Below are positions 17,241-26,573 of a DNA stretch of 64,000 nt, piece after piece. The DNA is from Rhizobium phaseoli (GTDB taxonomy: Bacteria; Pseudomonadota; Alphaproteobacteria; Rhizobiales; Rhizobiaceae), in NCBI RefSeq assembly GCF_010668805.1, contig NZ_WUFT01000019.1, positions 62,001 through 126,000 of the forward strand, written 5' to 3'. The translations under genes were made by a program, and so were the position numbers. A model generated the notes under the pieces. It saw only the letters and a list, made by a program, of their open reading frames with translations. It did not search any database and was not told the origin of the DNA. Within the stretch, counting starts at the first letter, position 1. Each line of letters begins with the position of its first letter.

Positions 17241-19097
17241 TCAAAGCGTGCGGCTGCGCCACAGCCAGGCGTCGATATGGCTTGCCCGGCCGCGCAGTGT
17301 CGTTTCCAACGGACCTTCCATGCGGCCCGCCTGCTGCAAGACGCTTTCGGGGCCGGCCGCGCGGACGATTTCGGCGCTCAGCGCCAGCTCGACGCCATGG
17401 CGGGCGGCGACCTCCATCAGGCGGCTGCCGACATTGATGGTGTCGCCTGCCGCGGTGATCTGTTGCCGGTCGCCGGTCCCAAGGCGCGAGGCGACGATCG
17501 GGCCGCAATGGGCGCCGACCTTGAAGCCGATCTTCTTCTCAGCAAAGCCCGCATGCGCTTGAAGCCAGGCTCGTGTGCGCTCGCACAGGCTGACGGCGCA
17601 GGCAGCAGCGCGGGTGGCATCGTCATCGGCAGGCTCAGGCAGGCCGAACAGGATCATCGCCCCGTCGCCCATGAAGCTGGTGATGGCGCCGCCATGGGCG
17701 CGCGCCTCCTCGTCGATCACTTCGAAGAAGCCGCTCAGCACCTCACTGACCTTGACCGGCCCGAGGTTTTCGCTAAGGCCGGTAAAACCCGAGAGATCGA
17801 TGAAGATCACGGCGGCGTTCTGACGCACCGGGGCGGCGAGGAAATTTGGATCGCGCGCCAGCCATTCGCCAAGACCGGGCGCCTCGATACGTTGCAGCAG
17901 CGCGCTTTGCTCGGCAAAATGGCGGGCGCGGCCGCGGTCGAGCCAGAGTTCGGCTGCGCCGAAGATCAGCGCCGGCGGCAGCGCTGCGGCGATCGGCAGC
18001 GCCGCGCTCAGCCAGTAACCATGCGCAAAGGCCGACAGATTGAGCAGCGCCCATACGATCAGCATCAACACGATGATGATATAGCCCACAGCACTCCGCC
18101 GCCAGGCAATCAGCGAAACGAGCACGATCGGCAGGCCGACGGCGATGCCGGCATCGATCAGCCTTATCCGGTGGTCGCGCACCATGCCATCGCCGCTGAC
18201 GAGATGAGTGATCGCCGTCGACATCACCTCGACGCCGGGCATGACCGGATCGAACGGCGTCGGGAAGACGTCGCCGCCGCCGGTGACCGTCGAGCCGATG
18301 ACGACGATGTGGCCGGCAACCGCATCGGCCGAAAGCGTGCCATCCAGCCCATCGCCCGCGCTGAAGGTGGCGATGCTGCCGTGCCCGCCATAGAAGGTCA
18401 CCGGCAGCCGCTGACCGATATCGGTGGGGATACGCAGCTTTCCGAGCATGATGGCATCGGGTTCGATGCTGGGGTCGACGCCGAGCGCCACCGAAGCGGC
18501 GCGTAGCGGAAAGGCCGGATCCAATCGATCCGCGGCGCGTGAGATCAGCGGAATGTAACGCGGCGTGCCGGTCTGGTCGGTTGCGACATTGACGATGCCG
18601 ACGGCGGCGGCCTCGGCAAAGCGGGGAAGCGGCAATAGAAGCTGACCCGCCTCGGGGATGGCGGCGAGCGGATCGTTGGCCGCATCGGTGACCTGCTGGC
18701 TGCTTTTGGTGAAGGTGGCCGCGGCCGCAATCACGCTCGGGCCCTTTGCAAGGGCGGCAGCCAGCGCCGCATCGCCCTCCTCCGGCCCGGGATCGACCAG
18801 CAGAATGTCGAGCGCCAGGGCCTTCGGTTTCAAGGCGTTGATCGCGCCGACAAGGCGCGCAAGTGTGGCCCGATCAAGGGGGTAACCGTGGGCCGCCGCG
18901 GTGCGGTCGTCGATGGCGACGATCGAGACGCCGGGAGGCGGTGTCCTCGCCCCGACAATGACGCTGCGGATATCGGTGAGCGAGGCCTCCATCCGGTCGA
19001 GAAGACCGCTTCCGGCAGTGAGGTTGGCATAGCCGAGCGCAGCTCCCCAAAGACCGGCGAGCACCAGCGCGATCACGGTCTGCAGGCGATGGTTCAT
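17241..19097 (-). CDS. CHASE2-domain adenylate/guanylate cyclase family protein
   Basis: A 618-residue membrane protein: N-terminal TM helix, periplasmic CHASE2 sensor domain (about 30-290), about three TM helices (about 315-390) and a class III nucleotide cyclase domain (about 425-600). Metal-binding Asp residues are in FIDLSGFT and FMGDGAMILFG; the transition-state Asn/Arg are in GDTINVGSRL. The position usually holding the adenine-selecting Lys (three residues before GD) is Ser here (AITSFMGD). The FecR-domain gene lies three bases upstream on the same strand, so the two form one operon. Expected role: extracellular signal to cyclic nucleotide. Confidence 0.9.
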   Translation of the reverse strand: MNHRLQTVIALVLAGLWGAALGYANLTAGSGLLDRMEASLTDIRSVIVGARTPPPGVSIVAIDDRTAAAHGYPLDRATLARLVGAINALKPKALALDILLVDPGPEEGDAALAAALAKGPSVIAAAATFTKSSQQVTDAANDPLAAIPEAGQLLLPLPRFAEAAAVGIVNVATDQTGTPRYIPLISRAADRLDPAFPLRAASVALGVDPSIEPDAIMLGKLRIPTDIGQRLPVTFYGGHGSIATFSAGDGLDGTLSADAVAGHIVVIGSTVTGGGDVFPTPFDPVMPGVEVMSTAITHLVSGDGMVRDHRIRLIDAGIAVGLPIVLVSLIAWRRSAVGYIIIVLMLIVWALLNLSAFAHGYWLSAALPIAAALPPALIFGAAELWLDRGRARHFAEQSALLQRIEAPGLGEWLARDPNFLAAPVRQNAAVIFIDLSGFTGLSENLGPVKVSEVLSGFFEVIDEEARAHGGAITSFMGDGAMILFGLPEPADDDATRAAACAVSLCERTRAWLQAHAGFAEKKIGFKVGAHCGPIVASRLGTGDRQQITAAGDTINVGSRLMEVAARHGVELALSAEIVRAAGPESVLQQAGRMEGPLETTLRGRASHIDAWLWRSRTL

Positions 19098-19100
19098 CGA

Positions 19101-19619
19101 TTATTGGCCGAGGCGGGCAAGGAGGGCGGCGGCGCGCGGCGCCGGCCAGCGACGCACGACGAGGGGTTCCGGGCCGCTGGTGACATCGACGCCCTCGCCC
19201 GGCGCTAGCACCACCTGCTCGCCGGCCGGCCGATGGACGGCGACGCTGCCTCGGACGACCAGTACCGAGGTTTTGCCGCCTGCGACGTCGACGGCCCATT
19301 GCGTGCCGCGCACCGCAGCGATCGCCTGCGGCGTCACCACCTGAAAACCGCCCGTATGCTGGCTGCTGTCGACATCGACAAGGATGGCCTTGCGCCGCAG
19401 CGATGCCGAATCGGGGCTGCCGTCGCGGTTGCGGTCGGCAAGCCGGAAGGACGCGCCGGCCTCCGCCGTGATCTTTACCCCGCCGGGACAGGTGAACACC
19501 TGGCGGGCGCCGGAATCGCGCGCGATCGTGCAGCCGGCAGACTGCGCAAAGGCCGCCTCATGTGGAATGAGGCCGACAGCGAGTGCGGCGGCAAGCATGC
19601 TGCGAAGTGTCATATTCAT
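19101..19619 (-). CDS. Secreted FecR-domain protein
   Basis: A 172-residue protein with a Sec signal peptide (MNMTLRSMLAAALAVGLIPH ending EAAFAQ) and a FecR-like beta domain (VVTPQAIAAVRGTQWAVDVA, then GKTSVLVVRGSVAV). Start at ATG 19619 follows a GGGGG run; another ATG lies two codons on. Here FecR is not the sigma-factor regulator of iron uptake; it precedes the CHASE2 cyclase by three bases. It may be a periplasmic ligand or partner of the CHASE2 domain (inference). Confidence 0.85.
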   Translation of the reverse strand: MNMTLRSMLAAALAVGLIPHEAAFAQSAGCTIARDSGARQVFTCPGGVKITAEAGASFRLADRNRDGSPDSASLRRKAILVDVDSSQHTGGFQVVTPQAIAAVRGTQWAVDVAGGKTSVLVVRGSVAVHRPAGEQVVLAPGEGVDVTSGPEPLVVRRWPAPRAAALLARLGQ

Positions 19620-19754
19620 GGAAAGCCCCCATGACCGTGCGGACAGCTTTTTCGAAAGCGCCCGCCAACCGTCTTCTTCCATGTCGGGCATGATAGCCGA
19701 ATTCGGATATTTCCCTAGGTAAAAAAGCAAACCGCCACAATCGCAAGCCGATTT

Positions 19755-20900
19755 TTAACGGCTGGTATCGGTTTCCGGCGCTGGTCCGGCATAACGCGCC
19801 CGCGGCCGGATCAATTCGCCGCTGTCGATCTGCTCCATCGCATGCGCAAGCCAACCGGCGGAACGGGCAAGTGAGAACATGATGATCGGCGCCTCCTTCG
19901 GAAGATCGAAGGCGGCGGCCATCGCGGCAAGCGCGAAATCGAGATTGACCTTCTCGCCGACCATCGCTTCGCCGGCATCACGGAGGCCTGCAAATTCCAG
20001 CGGCAGGGGAAAATGCGAGAGCAGCGCAATAGCCCTGATATCGCCGTCGGGATAGAGCGGATGGCCAAAGGCCGACAGGCGATGGCCCTGGGCAAGCGTG
20101 CGGCGAACCGCCTGCTCCGCCCCAAGCGCCAAAGCCGTCTCGATCAAGGTGCCGACGCCCTGCCAGGCGGCACCATGCAGTGGCCCGGTCAGCGTCGCCA
20201 GGCCGGAAAGCACGGCGGCCGAAAGCGCAGCACCCGCCGATGCAGTGACCCGCGCCGCAAAGGTCGAGGCGTTGAGTTCGTGATCGGCAAGCAGCACCAG
20301 CGCCCGGCGCAGGCAATCGGCAGCATCCGGCCGCTGCCAGCTTTCCGCAAGCCGCAGATGCAGCGGCCGATCCGATGGCCCCGGCGCAAGCGCATCGGCG
20401 ACGGTGGAGAGGACACCCTGCGCCTCGCGGCGAAGTGCCGTCGGCGATCGGCCGAGCGACGGCAAATCCGATGTTACCCGCCCTGCCAGCGCCAGGAACG
20501 CAGCCTGAAGCGATGGAGCGGCATACCCGGTGCCGGCTGCGGAGAACACCGCTGCCGCACCGTTCCAAAGCAGTGCCGCCGCCTGCTCCAGGGTCGCTGC
20601 TTCGGCGAAATCGGTCGCATCCCGTCCGCGATAGAAAAGCCGCCCATTGATGATGGTGGAGATTGCCGACGAGAGAACCGGATCGCCCCACTTTATCGCC
20701 TCGGCGGCAACGGTTTCGGTCTTGCGGCGGCCGGCATGACGCTCGGCAAGCCGCTGCACGTCGGTCGCCTGGTAGAGGCTGCGGCGTGGGTCGGCGGGAT
20801 CGGCCTTGGCGCGTATGCGACCGCGGCTGACATTGGCATAGAGCGTCTGTGGCTTGGTCTTCAGCGCCCGTAGCGCCTCCTCGGCGGTCAGCCACGACAT
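19755..20900 (-). CDS. Citrate synthase family protein with N-terminal helix-turn-helix
   Basis: A 381-residue protein. Residues 1-55 (MSWLTAEEALRALKTKPQTL, then YANVSRGRIRAK) look like a MerR/excisionase-type helix-turn-helix; from about 70 a citrate synthase fold follows. Catalytic-like His in TGPLHGAAW and FGHPLYPDGD and Asp in VNLDFALAAM are retained. It is divergent from a second citrate synthase-like gene across 84 bases. Start at ATG 20900 is the first giving the HTH; the open frame further upstream runs through the opposite gene's promoter. It could be an enzyme, a citrate- or acyl-CoA-sensing regulator, or both. No experimental role known to me. Confidence 0.88.
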   Translation of the reverse strand: MSWLTAEEALRALKTKPQTLYANVSRGRIRAKADPADPRRSLYQATDVQRLAERHAGRRKTETVAAEAIKWGDPVLSSAISTIINGRLFYRGRDATDFAEAATLEQAAALLWNGAAAVFSAAGTGYAAPSLQAAFLALAGRVTSDLPSLGRSPTALRREAQGVLSTVADALAPGPSDRPLHLRLAESWQRPDAADCLRRALVLLADHELNASTFAARVTASAGAALSAAVLSGLATLTGPLHGAAWQGVGTLIETALALGAEQAVRRTLAQGHRLSAFGHPLYPDGDIRAIALLSHFPLPLEFAGLRDAGEAMVGEKVNLDFALAAMAAAFDLPKEAPIIMFSLARSAGWLAHAMEQIDSGELIRPRARYAGPAPETDTSR

Positions 20901-20904
20901 CGGA

Positions 20905-20944
20905 GCCTCATATTGATCAATTACGTCAAGATTGACGTCAATGA
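20905..20944. promoter_or_regulatory. Candidate operator between divergent citrate synthase genes
   Basis: The 84-base divergent intergenic region contains the perfect palindrome ATTGACGTCAAT (20931-20942). An offset copy TTACGTCAA lies just upstream, so ACGTCAA occurs twice with a 13-base period; TTGATCAA is a further palindrome beside it. Position between two start codons suggests an operator, possibly bound by the HTH-citrate synthase itself (inference). Confidence 0.45.
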
Positions 20945-20984
20945 GAGTAGGTCGGATCATCCCGGCCGTAAAGGAGAAAACAAG

Positions 20985-22073
20985 ATGAAAAACGGCTTGG
21001 AAGATGTCATTGCCGCCGAAACGCAGCTTTCGGATGTCGACGGCGAAGCGGGGCGGCTGATCATCCGCGGCATATCGCTGGATCAACTGGTCGCCGACGG
21101 CACCTATGAAGGTGTCGCGGCGCTATTGCTCGACGGGCTGATGGAACGAAGCTTCGGCGAAACCGAATTGCGCGGCTGGCTGGCGAAAGCCCGAACTGGA
21201 GTGTTCGATCATATCAAGGCTGCCGATGCCGCCCTGCTCGCCCTGCCTCCAGTCGACGCGATGCGGGCGCTGATCGCCCGGCTGCCCGACGGTGAGGACT
21301 TCGATACCGCGCTCAGCCTTCTGGCAGCGCCCGCAGTCTTCCTGCCGGCGGTTCTACGCCTGCAGCGCGGCGAAAAACCGATCGCGCCCAACGCCTCGCT
21401 GCCGCAGGCGGCCGATATCCTGCGCATGCTGACCGGCAAATTGCCGACCAGGGAGCAGACGGCGGCGCTCGACGCCTACCTCGTGACGATATCGGACCAT
21501 GGCCTCAATGCCTCGACCTTCGCCTCGCGCGTCATCGCCTCGACACAAGCCGGCCTCACCTCTTCGGTCCTGGCCGCGCTGAGCGCGCTGAAGGGACCGC
21601 TGCATGGCGGCGCGCCCGGTCCGGTGCTCGACATGCTGGATGCGATCGGAACGGCGGCGAATGCCGGGCCATGGCTTGGCGAAGCGCTTGATCGCGGCGA
21701 ACGGCTGATGGGCTTCGGCCACCGCATCTACCGCGTCCGCGATCCGCGCGCCGATGCGCTGAAGGGCGCCCTGAAGCCGCTGATATCAACCGGGCAGGTC
21801 GACAGCGCCCGTGGCGCGCTGGCGGAAGCCGTGGAAGCTGCCGCCTTGGCGATCCTGAAGCTGCGCAAGCCCAATCGGCCGCTTGATGTCAATGTCGAAT
21901 TTTATACCGCGCTGCTGCTGGAAACGCTCGGCTTCCCGCGCCAGGCCTTCACCGGCGTCTTCGCGATCGGCCGCACCGTCGGATGGCTGGCGCATGCCCG
22001 CGAACAGGCGCTCGATGGCCGGCTGATTCGCCCGCGATCGGTCTATATCGGCCCGCTGCCGGCCGCCGCCTGA
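20985..22073 (+). CDS. Citrate synthase/methylcitrate synthase family protein
   Basis: A 362-residue citrate synthase-like protein condensing acetyl-CoA (or a related acyl-CoA) with oxaloacetate. Seen: HGLNASTFASRVIAST, ALKGPLHGGAPGP (active-site His), LMGFGHRIYRVRDPRA (second His) and VEFYTALLLETLGFP. The last normally reads VDFY, with Asp the catalytic base; here it is Glu. Start at ATG 20985 follows AAGGAG. It lacks the N-terminal extension of hexameric GltA. It is divergent from the HTH-fused paralogue and convergent with pyrG. Confidence 0.92.
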   Translation: MKNGLEDVIAAETQLSDVDGEAGRLIIRGISLDQLVADGTYEGVAALLLDGLMERSFGETELRGWLAKARTGVFDHIKAADAALLALPPVDAMRALIARLPDGEDFDTALSLLAAPAVFLPAVLRLQRGEKPIAPNASLPQAADILRMLTGKLPTREQTAALDAYLVTISDHGLNASTFASRVIASTQAGLTSSVLAALSALKGPLHGGAPGPVLDMLDAIGTAANAGPWLGEALDRGERLMGFGHRIYRVRDPRADALKGALKPLISTGQVDSARGALAEAVEAAALAILKLRKPNRPLDVNVEFYTALLLETLGFPRQAFTGVFAIGRTVGWLAHAREQALDGRLIRPRSVYIGPLPAAA

Positions 22074-22105
22074 AGACTGACTCGGCAATAGAGCAACGAT
22101 CCGAT

Positions 22106-22133
22106 CCAGATCGCGCATAACCGCGCGATCTGG
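22106..22133. terminator. Hairpin between convergent genes
   Basis: CCAGATCGCG / CGCGATCTGG, a perfect 10-bp stem with eight-base loop between the convergent citrate synthase and pyrG stops. It lacks a T run, so it may be a bidirectional 3'-end stabiliser. Confidence 0.5.
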
Positions 22134-22144
22134 TACCGCACTCG

Positions 22145-23773
<1,629 letters not shown>

Positions 23774-23861
23774 GGGATTCACCGGATACCTTTTCAAAAA
23801 CGATTCCACCAGCCCCAAAAATTCTTTTCCGGAATTTTCGGAGCGTGGCGAAGGAATCTGA

Positions 23862-23896
23862 ACAAAAGAAAACCGGCAGACCCGAGGGCCTGCCGG
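23862..23896 (-). terminator. Rho-independent terminator after secG
   Basis: On the minus strand CCGGCAG and CTGCCGG pair across a ten-base loop, followed by TTTTCTTTT. It lies between the secG stop and pyrG start, so pyrG should have its own promoter or depend on read-through. Confidence 0.75.
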
Positions 23897-23917
23897 CGGT
23901 TTATGTCGAAGACCGGT

Positions 23918-24427
23918 TTACTGTCCCGTCGGGACGCCGGCGGGCTGAACCGGTGCCTGCTCGGCCGGAGTTGCAGGAGCGGTTGCGGCCGGAGCAGTGG
24001 GTGCCGGAGCCGTCGTGGAAGGTACGGTAGCGGCCGGGGCCTGCGCTGCCGGCGCTGGTGCGGCCGGCGTTGCCGCTCCGCTGCTCGGAACGCCGTTGCC
24101 GGCCGGCTGACCTGCCGGCGCCTTCGCACCGCCGCCGAGCGAATCGAGAATGCCGTTGCCCTGCCCGCCGGTTGCCGGAATGCGGTCGAGAATGTCGCTC
24201 GGACGGCCTTGGTAACGCGTCAGTATGCCGAGGCCGAGCGAGGTCAGGAAGAACAGCGTCGCCAGGATCGCGGTGGTGCGCGTCAGCGCATTGGCCGTGC
24301 CGCGGGCCGACATGAAGCCAGAACCGCCGCCGATGCCGAGGCCGCCGCCTTCCGAGCGCTGGATGAGCACGACGCCGACAAGCGCGAGCACGATCATGAG
24401 ATGAATGACAATCAATACGGTCTGCAT
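23918..24427 (-). CDS. secG: Preprotein translocase subunit SecG
   Basis: A 169-residue protein with the two-helix SecG core in the first 75 residues (MQTVLIVIHLMIVLALVGVV; IQRSEGGGLGIGGGSGFMSA; ILATLFFLTSLGLGIL). A long Pro/Ala-rich tail of about 90 residues (repeated APA, AQAPAATVP-like units) follows. SecG stimulates SecYEG-mediated export at the inner membrane. The extended tail is typical of rhizobial SecG but not of E. coli. It precedes pyrG and follows tpiA on the minus strand. Confidence 0.95.
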   Translation of the reverse strand: MQTVLIVIHLMIVLALVGVVLIQRSEGGGLGIGGGSGFMSARGTANALTRTTAILATLFFLTSLGLGILTRYQGRPSDILDRIPATGGQGNGILDSLGGGAKAPAGQPAGNGVPSSGAATPAAPAPAAQAPAATVPSTTAPAPTAPAATAPATPAEQAPVQPAGVPTGQ

Positions 24428-24546
24428 GGGTCCAGTCCTGCCCGCCTGGAGACGGACAAAGTTAAGAATTCTGGCGGCTCTTTACATGAGGCTTTCGTCT
24501 ATTCCAAGCCCTTCGGCCCGGAATAAACTTGGGAATTCACAATGCC

Positions 24547-25317
24547 TCAGGCGAGCAGCGCCTCATAAGCCCGGTAGATGGCGAGGAAGTCGGCGGCTTT
24601 CAAGCTCGCCCCGCCGATCAGCGCGCCGTCGACATTGGCGATGCCCATCAGCTCGCCGGCATTGGCCGGCTTGACCGAGCCGCCGTAGAGAAGGCGCATC
24701 TTGCGGCCTTCATCGCCGAAGCGGGCCACGAGCTCGGCACGCATGAAGGCATGCGCCTTTTCGACATCGCCTGATGTCGGCGTCACACCGGTGCCGATCG
24801 CCCAGATCGGCTCGTAGGCGATGACCGTGCTCTCGGCGATGGCGCCGTCCGGAACCGAGGCGGAAAGCTGACGCTTGATGACGTCGAGCGCCTGGCCTGT
24901 CCGGCGTTCATCCGCCGTCTCGCCGATGCAGATGATCGCCGTCAGCCCGGCGGCGAAGGCAGCCTCCGCCTTGGCGCGGACCAGATGATCCGTTTCAGCA
25001 TGATCGGTGCGCCGCTCGGAGTGGCCGACGATGACATAAGTGCCGAAACAATCGGCAATCATCTCGGCCGAGATGTCGCCGGTATGCGCGCCTGACGGGT
25101 TCTGATGGCAGTCCTGCGCGCCGATCGCCAGCGGGCTGTCGGTGCAGAGCGCCGTCGCCACGTAGAGCAGTGTCGTCGGCGGGCAGATCAGCGCTTCGAC
25201 CTTGTCGGCGAGCGGCGAGGCAACACCCTCGGCGATCGTCTTGATCTGATCCAGGGAGGCACGCATGCCATTCATTTTCCAGTTTCCCGCCACGAGCGGG
25301 CGCACGTCAGGTGTCAT
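24547..25317 (-). CDS. tpiA: Triosephosphate isomerase
   Basis: A 256-residue TIM-barrel enzyme interconverting dihydroxyacetone phosphate and glyceraldehyde 3-phosphate. Active-site Lys is in LVAGNWKMNGMRAS, catalytic His in VIVGHSERRTDHAETD, Glu in AYEPIWAIGTG, and the phosphate loop in YGGSVKPANAGEL. Start at 25317 (MTPDVRPLVAGNW) fits the family length. Confidence 0.97.
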   Translation of the reverse strand: MTPDVRPLVAGNWKMNGMRASLDQIKTIAEGVASPLADKVEALICPPTTLLYVATALCTDSPLAIGAQDCHQNPSGAHTGDISAEMIADCFGTYVIVGHSERRTDHAETDHLVRAKAEAAFAAGLTAIICIGETADERRTGQALDVIKRQLSASVPDGAIAESTVIAYEPIWAIGTGVTPTSGDVEKAHAFMRAELVARFGDEGRKMRLLYGGSVKPANAGELMGIANVDGALIGGASLKAADFLAIYRAYEALLA

Positions 25318-25453
25318 GCCAGCCTTCCAAATTCTGCATATGCCTTGGGCAATATCAAAAGCGCGCGGCAAAGAAAAGCATCATGCCCTTGACGTAAGGG
25401 GAATCTCGGCGATCCCGCCTATATTTCTGCCGAAAAACGCCAGGCAGCCCGCT

Positions 25454-26353
25454 TCAACCGGCGAGAATCCAGTTCAAGACCCGGCGCCAGTCGATCATCC
25501 GGATCGGCGTCCCGTGATTTCCGGTCTCAAACAGCGTGAAGCGCGTCGGATATTTTGCCTTGTGCAGGCTTTCGAACAGCGCCTGCTGGTCGCTGGCGGC
25601 ATAGACCGGGTCGCGGCTGCCGTGAGCGAACCAGAGCGGCAGTTTCGTCTTGTAGAAGGCGCTCCTGGTGAAATCGGGATCGGCGACGCCGCTCATGACA
25701 AGCATGCCCTTCAGCCGCTTGACGCTGTCACTGTTACGCGCAATGCCCCAGCAGACCTGGCTGCCCATCGAGGCGCAGGAAAGGATGATCGGCCGGCCCG
25801 GCGATTGGGCGCTGGCATAACGGATGAGGCCGGCGATTGCCGCAACGCCATTGCTGTCGAAACTCCTGACCGTCGGCGAATAATAAACGCCGCCATTGCC
25901 GGCGACGAGGTTCTTCAGCCGGTTGAAATTGCCGCCGAAGCTGTAATCGTTGGCCCCCAGCCGTCGATCGCCGTCGCGGCCATGGATGAAAATTACCGTG
26001 AAGGCGGCATTTTCGGCCGGTCCCACCCTGGTGACATCGAGCTTGATGCCGTCGAAAGACAGCGTCTCGTCGGCTTGAGATTTGCGGATGCCGAGCGCCA
26101 CATATTTCTGCTGCACCCGCTTTTGCGGGATCTGGTCGCGGCCGTTGATATCGCGCATTTCGTCATAGTCGATGACCTCGAAGGCACCGTCATCACCTGT
26201 CTGCAAGATGGCCTGTTTCGAGAACAGATCGTCCTTGAAAGGCGGCAGCGCATCGCCCGCCCACGCCGGGCCGACAGCAGACAGGATGGCCGCGGACAAG
26301 AAAAACGCCGCAATTGCGGTGATAATGGTGCAATGACTTGTGGACATTCGCAT
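25454..26353 (-). CDS. Secreted alpha/beta hydrolase
   Basis: A 299-residue protein with a signal peptide (TAIAAFFLSAAILSAVGPAW ending AGD). The alpha/beta-hydrolase core shows FIHGRDGDRRL (oxyanion strand), the nucleophile elbow CASMGSQVCW (Ser), a later Asp in GSRDPVYAA and His in ETGNHGTPIRM. Substrate unknown; periplasmic esterase activity is inferred. Start at 26353 or the ATG two codons later both give an intact signal. It is divergent from parE across about 220 bases. Confidence 0.8.
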   Translation of the reverse strand: MRMSTSHCTIITAIAAFFLSAAILSAVGPAWAGDALPPFKDDLFSKQAILQTGDDGAFEVIDYDEMRDINGRDQIPQKRVQQKYVALGIRKSQADETLSFDGIKLDVTRVGPAENAAFTVIFIHGRDGDRRLGANDYSFGGNFNRLKNLVAGNGGVYYSPTVRSFDSNGVAAIAGLIRYASAQSPGRPIILSCASMGSQVCWGIARNSDSVKRLKGMLVMSGVADPDFTRSAFYKTKLPLWFAHGSRDPVYAASDQQALFESLHKAKYPTRFTLFETGNHGTPIRMIDWRRVLNWILAG

Positions 26354-26573
26354 TCGGATGGTTCCTGAAGCCTGCCGCCGCTTGCCATTCCGCGCCCGGC
26401 AACGCAAATCATTTGGAAGAATCCCGCCAAATCAGGCGGTGTCGCGTATAGAGGTGCTTTCTGGCAAAATCTGCCTGATTCGCAAACGTGACATGAAATG
26501 CGGTGATTTTGGGTCGGCGGAGGATGCAAGCCCCAAGCCAGACCCAAGACAGGATGAAGATCTGAACGGATCC

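Noticed and set aside
15353..17437. 694-codon plus-strand open frame opposite the DEAD-box helicase
   Set aside because: Shadow of the helicase codon structure; no recognisable motif and no ribosome binding site.
26340..26573. Longer N-terminus for parE starting at 26340
   Set aside because: The extra 78 residues have no ParE-like character and run through the divergent promoter region of the hydrolase gene.
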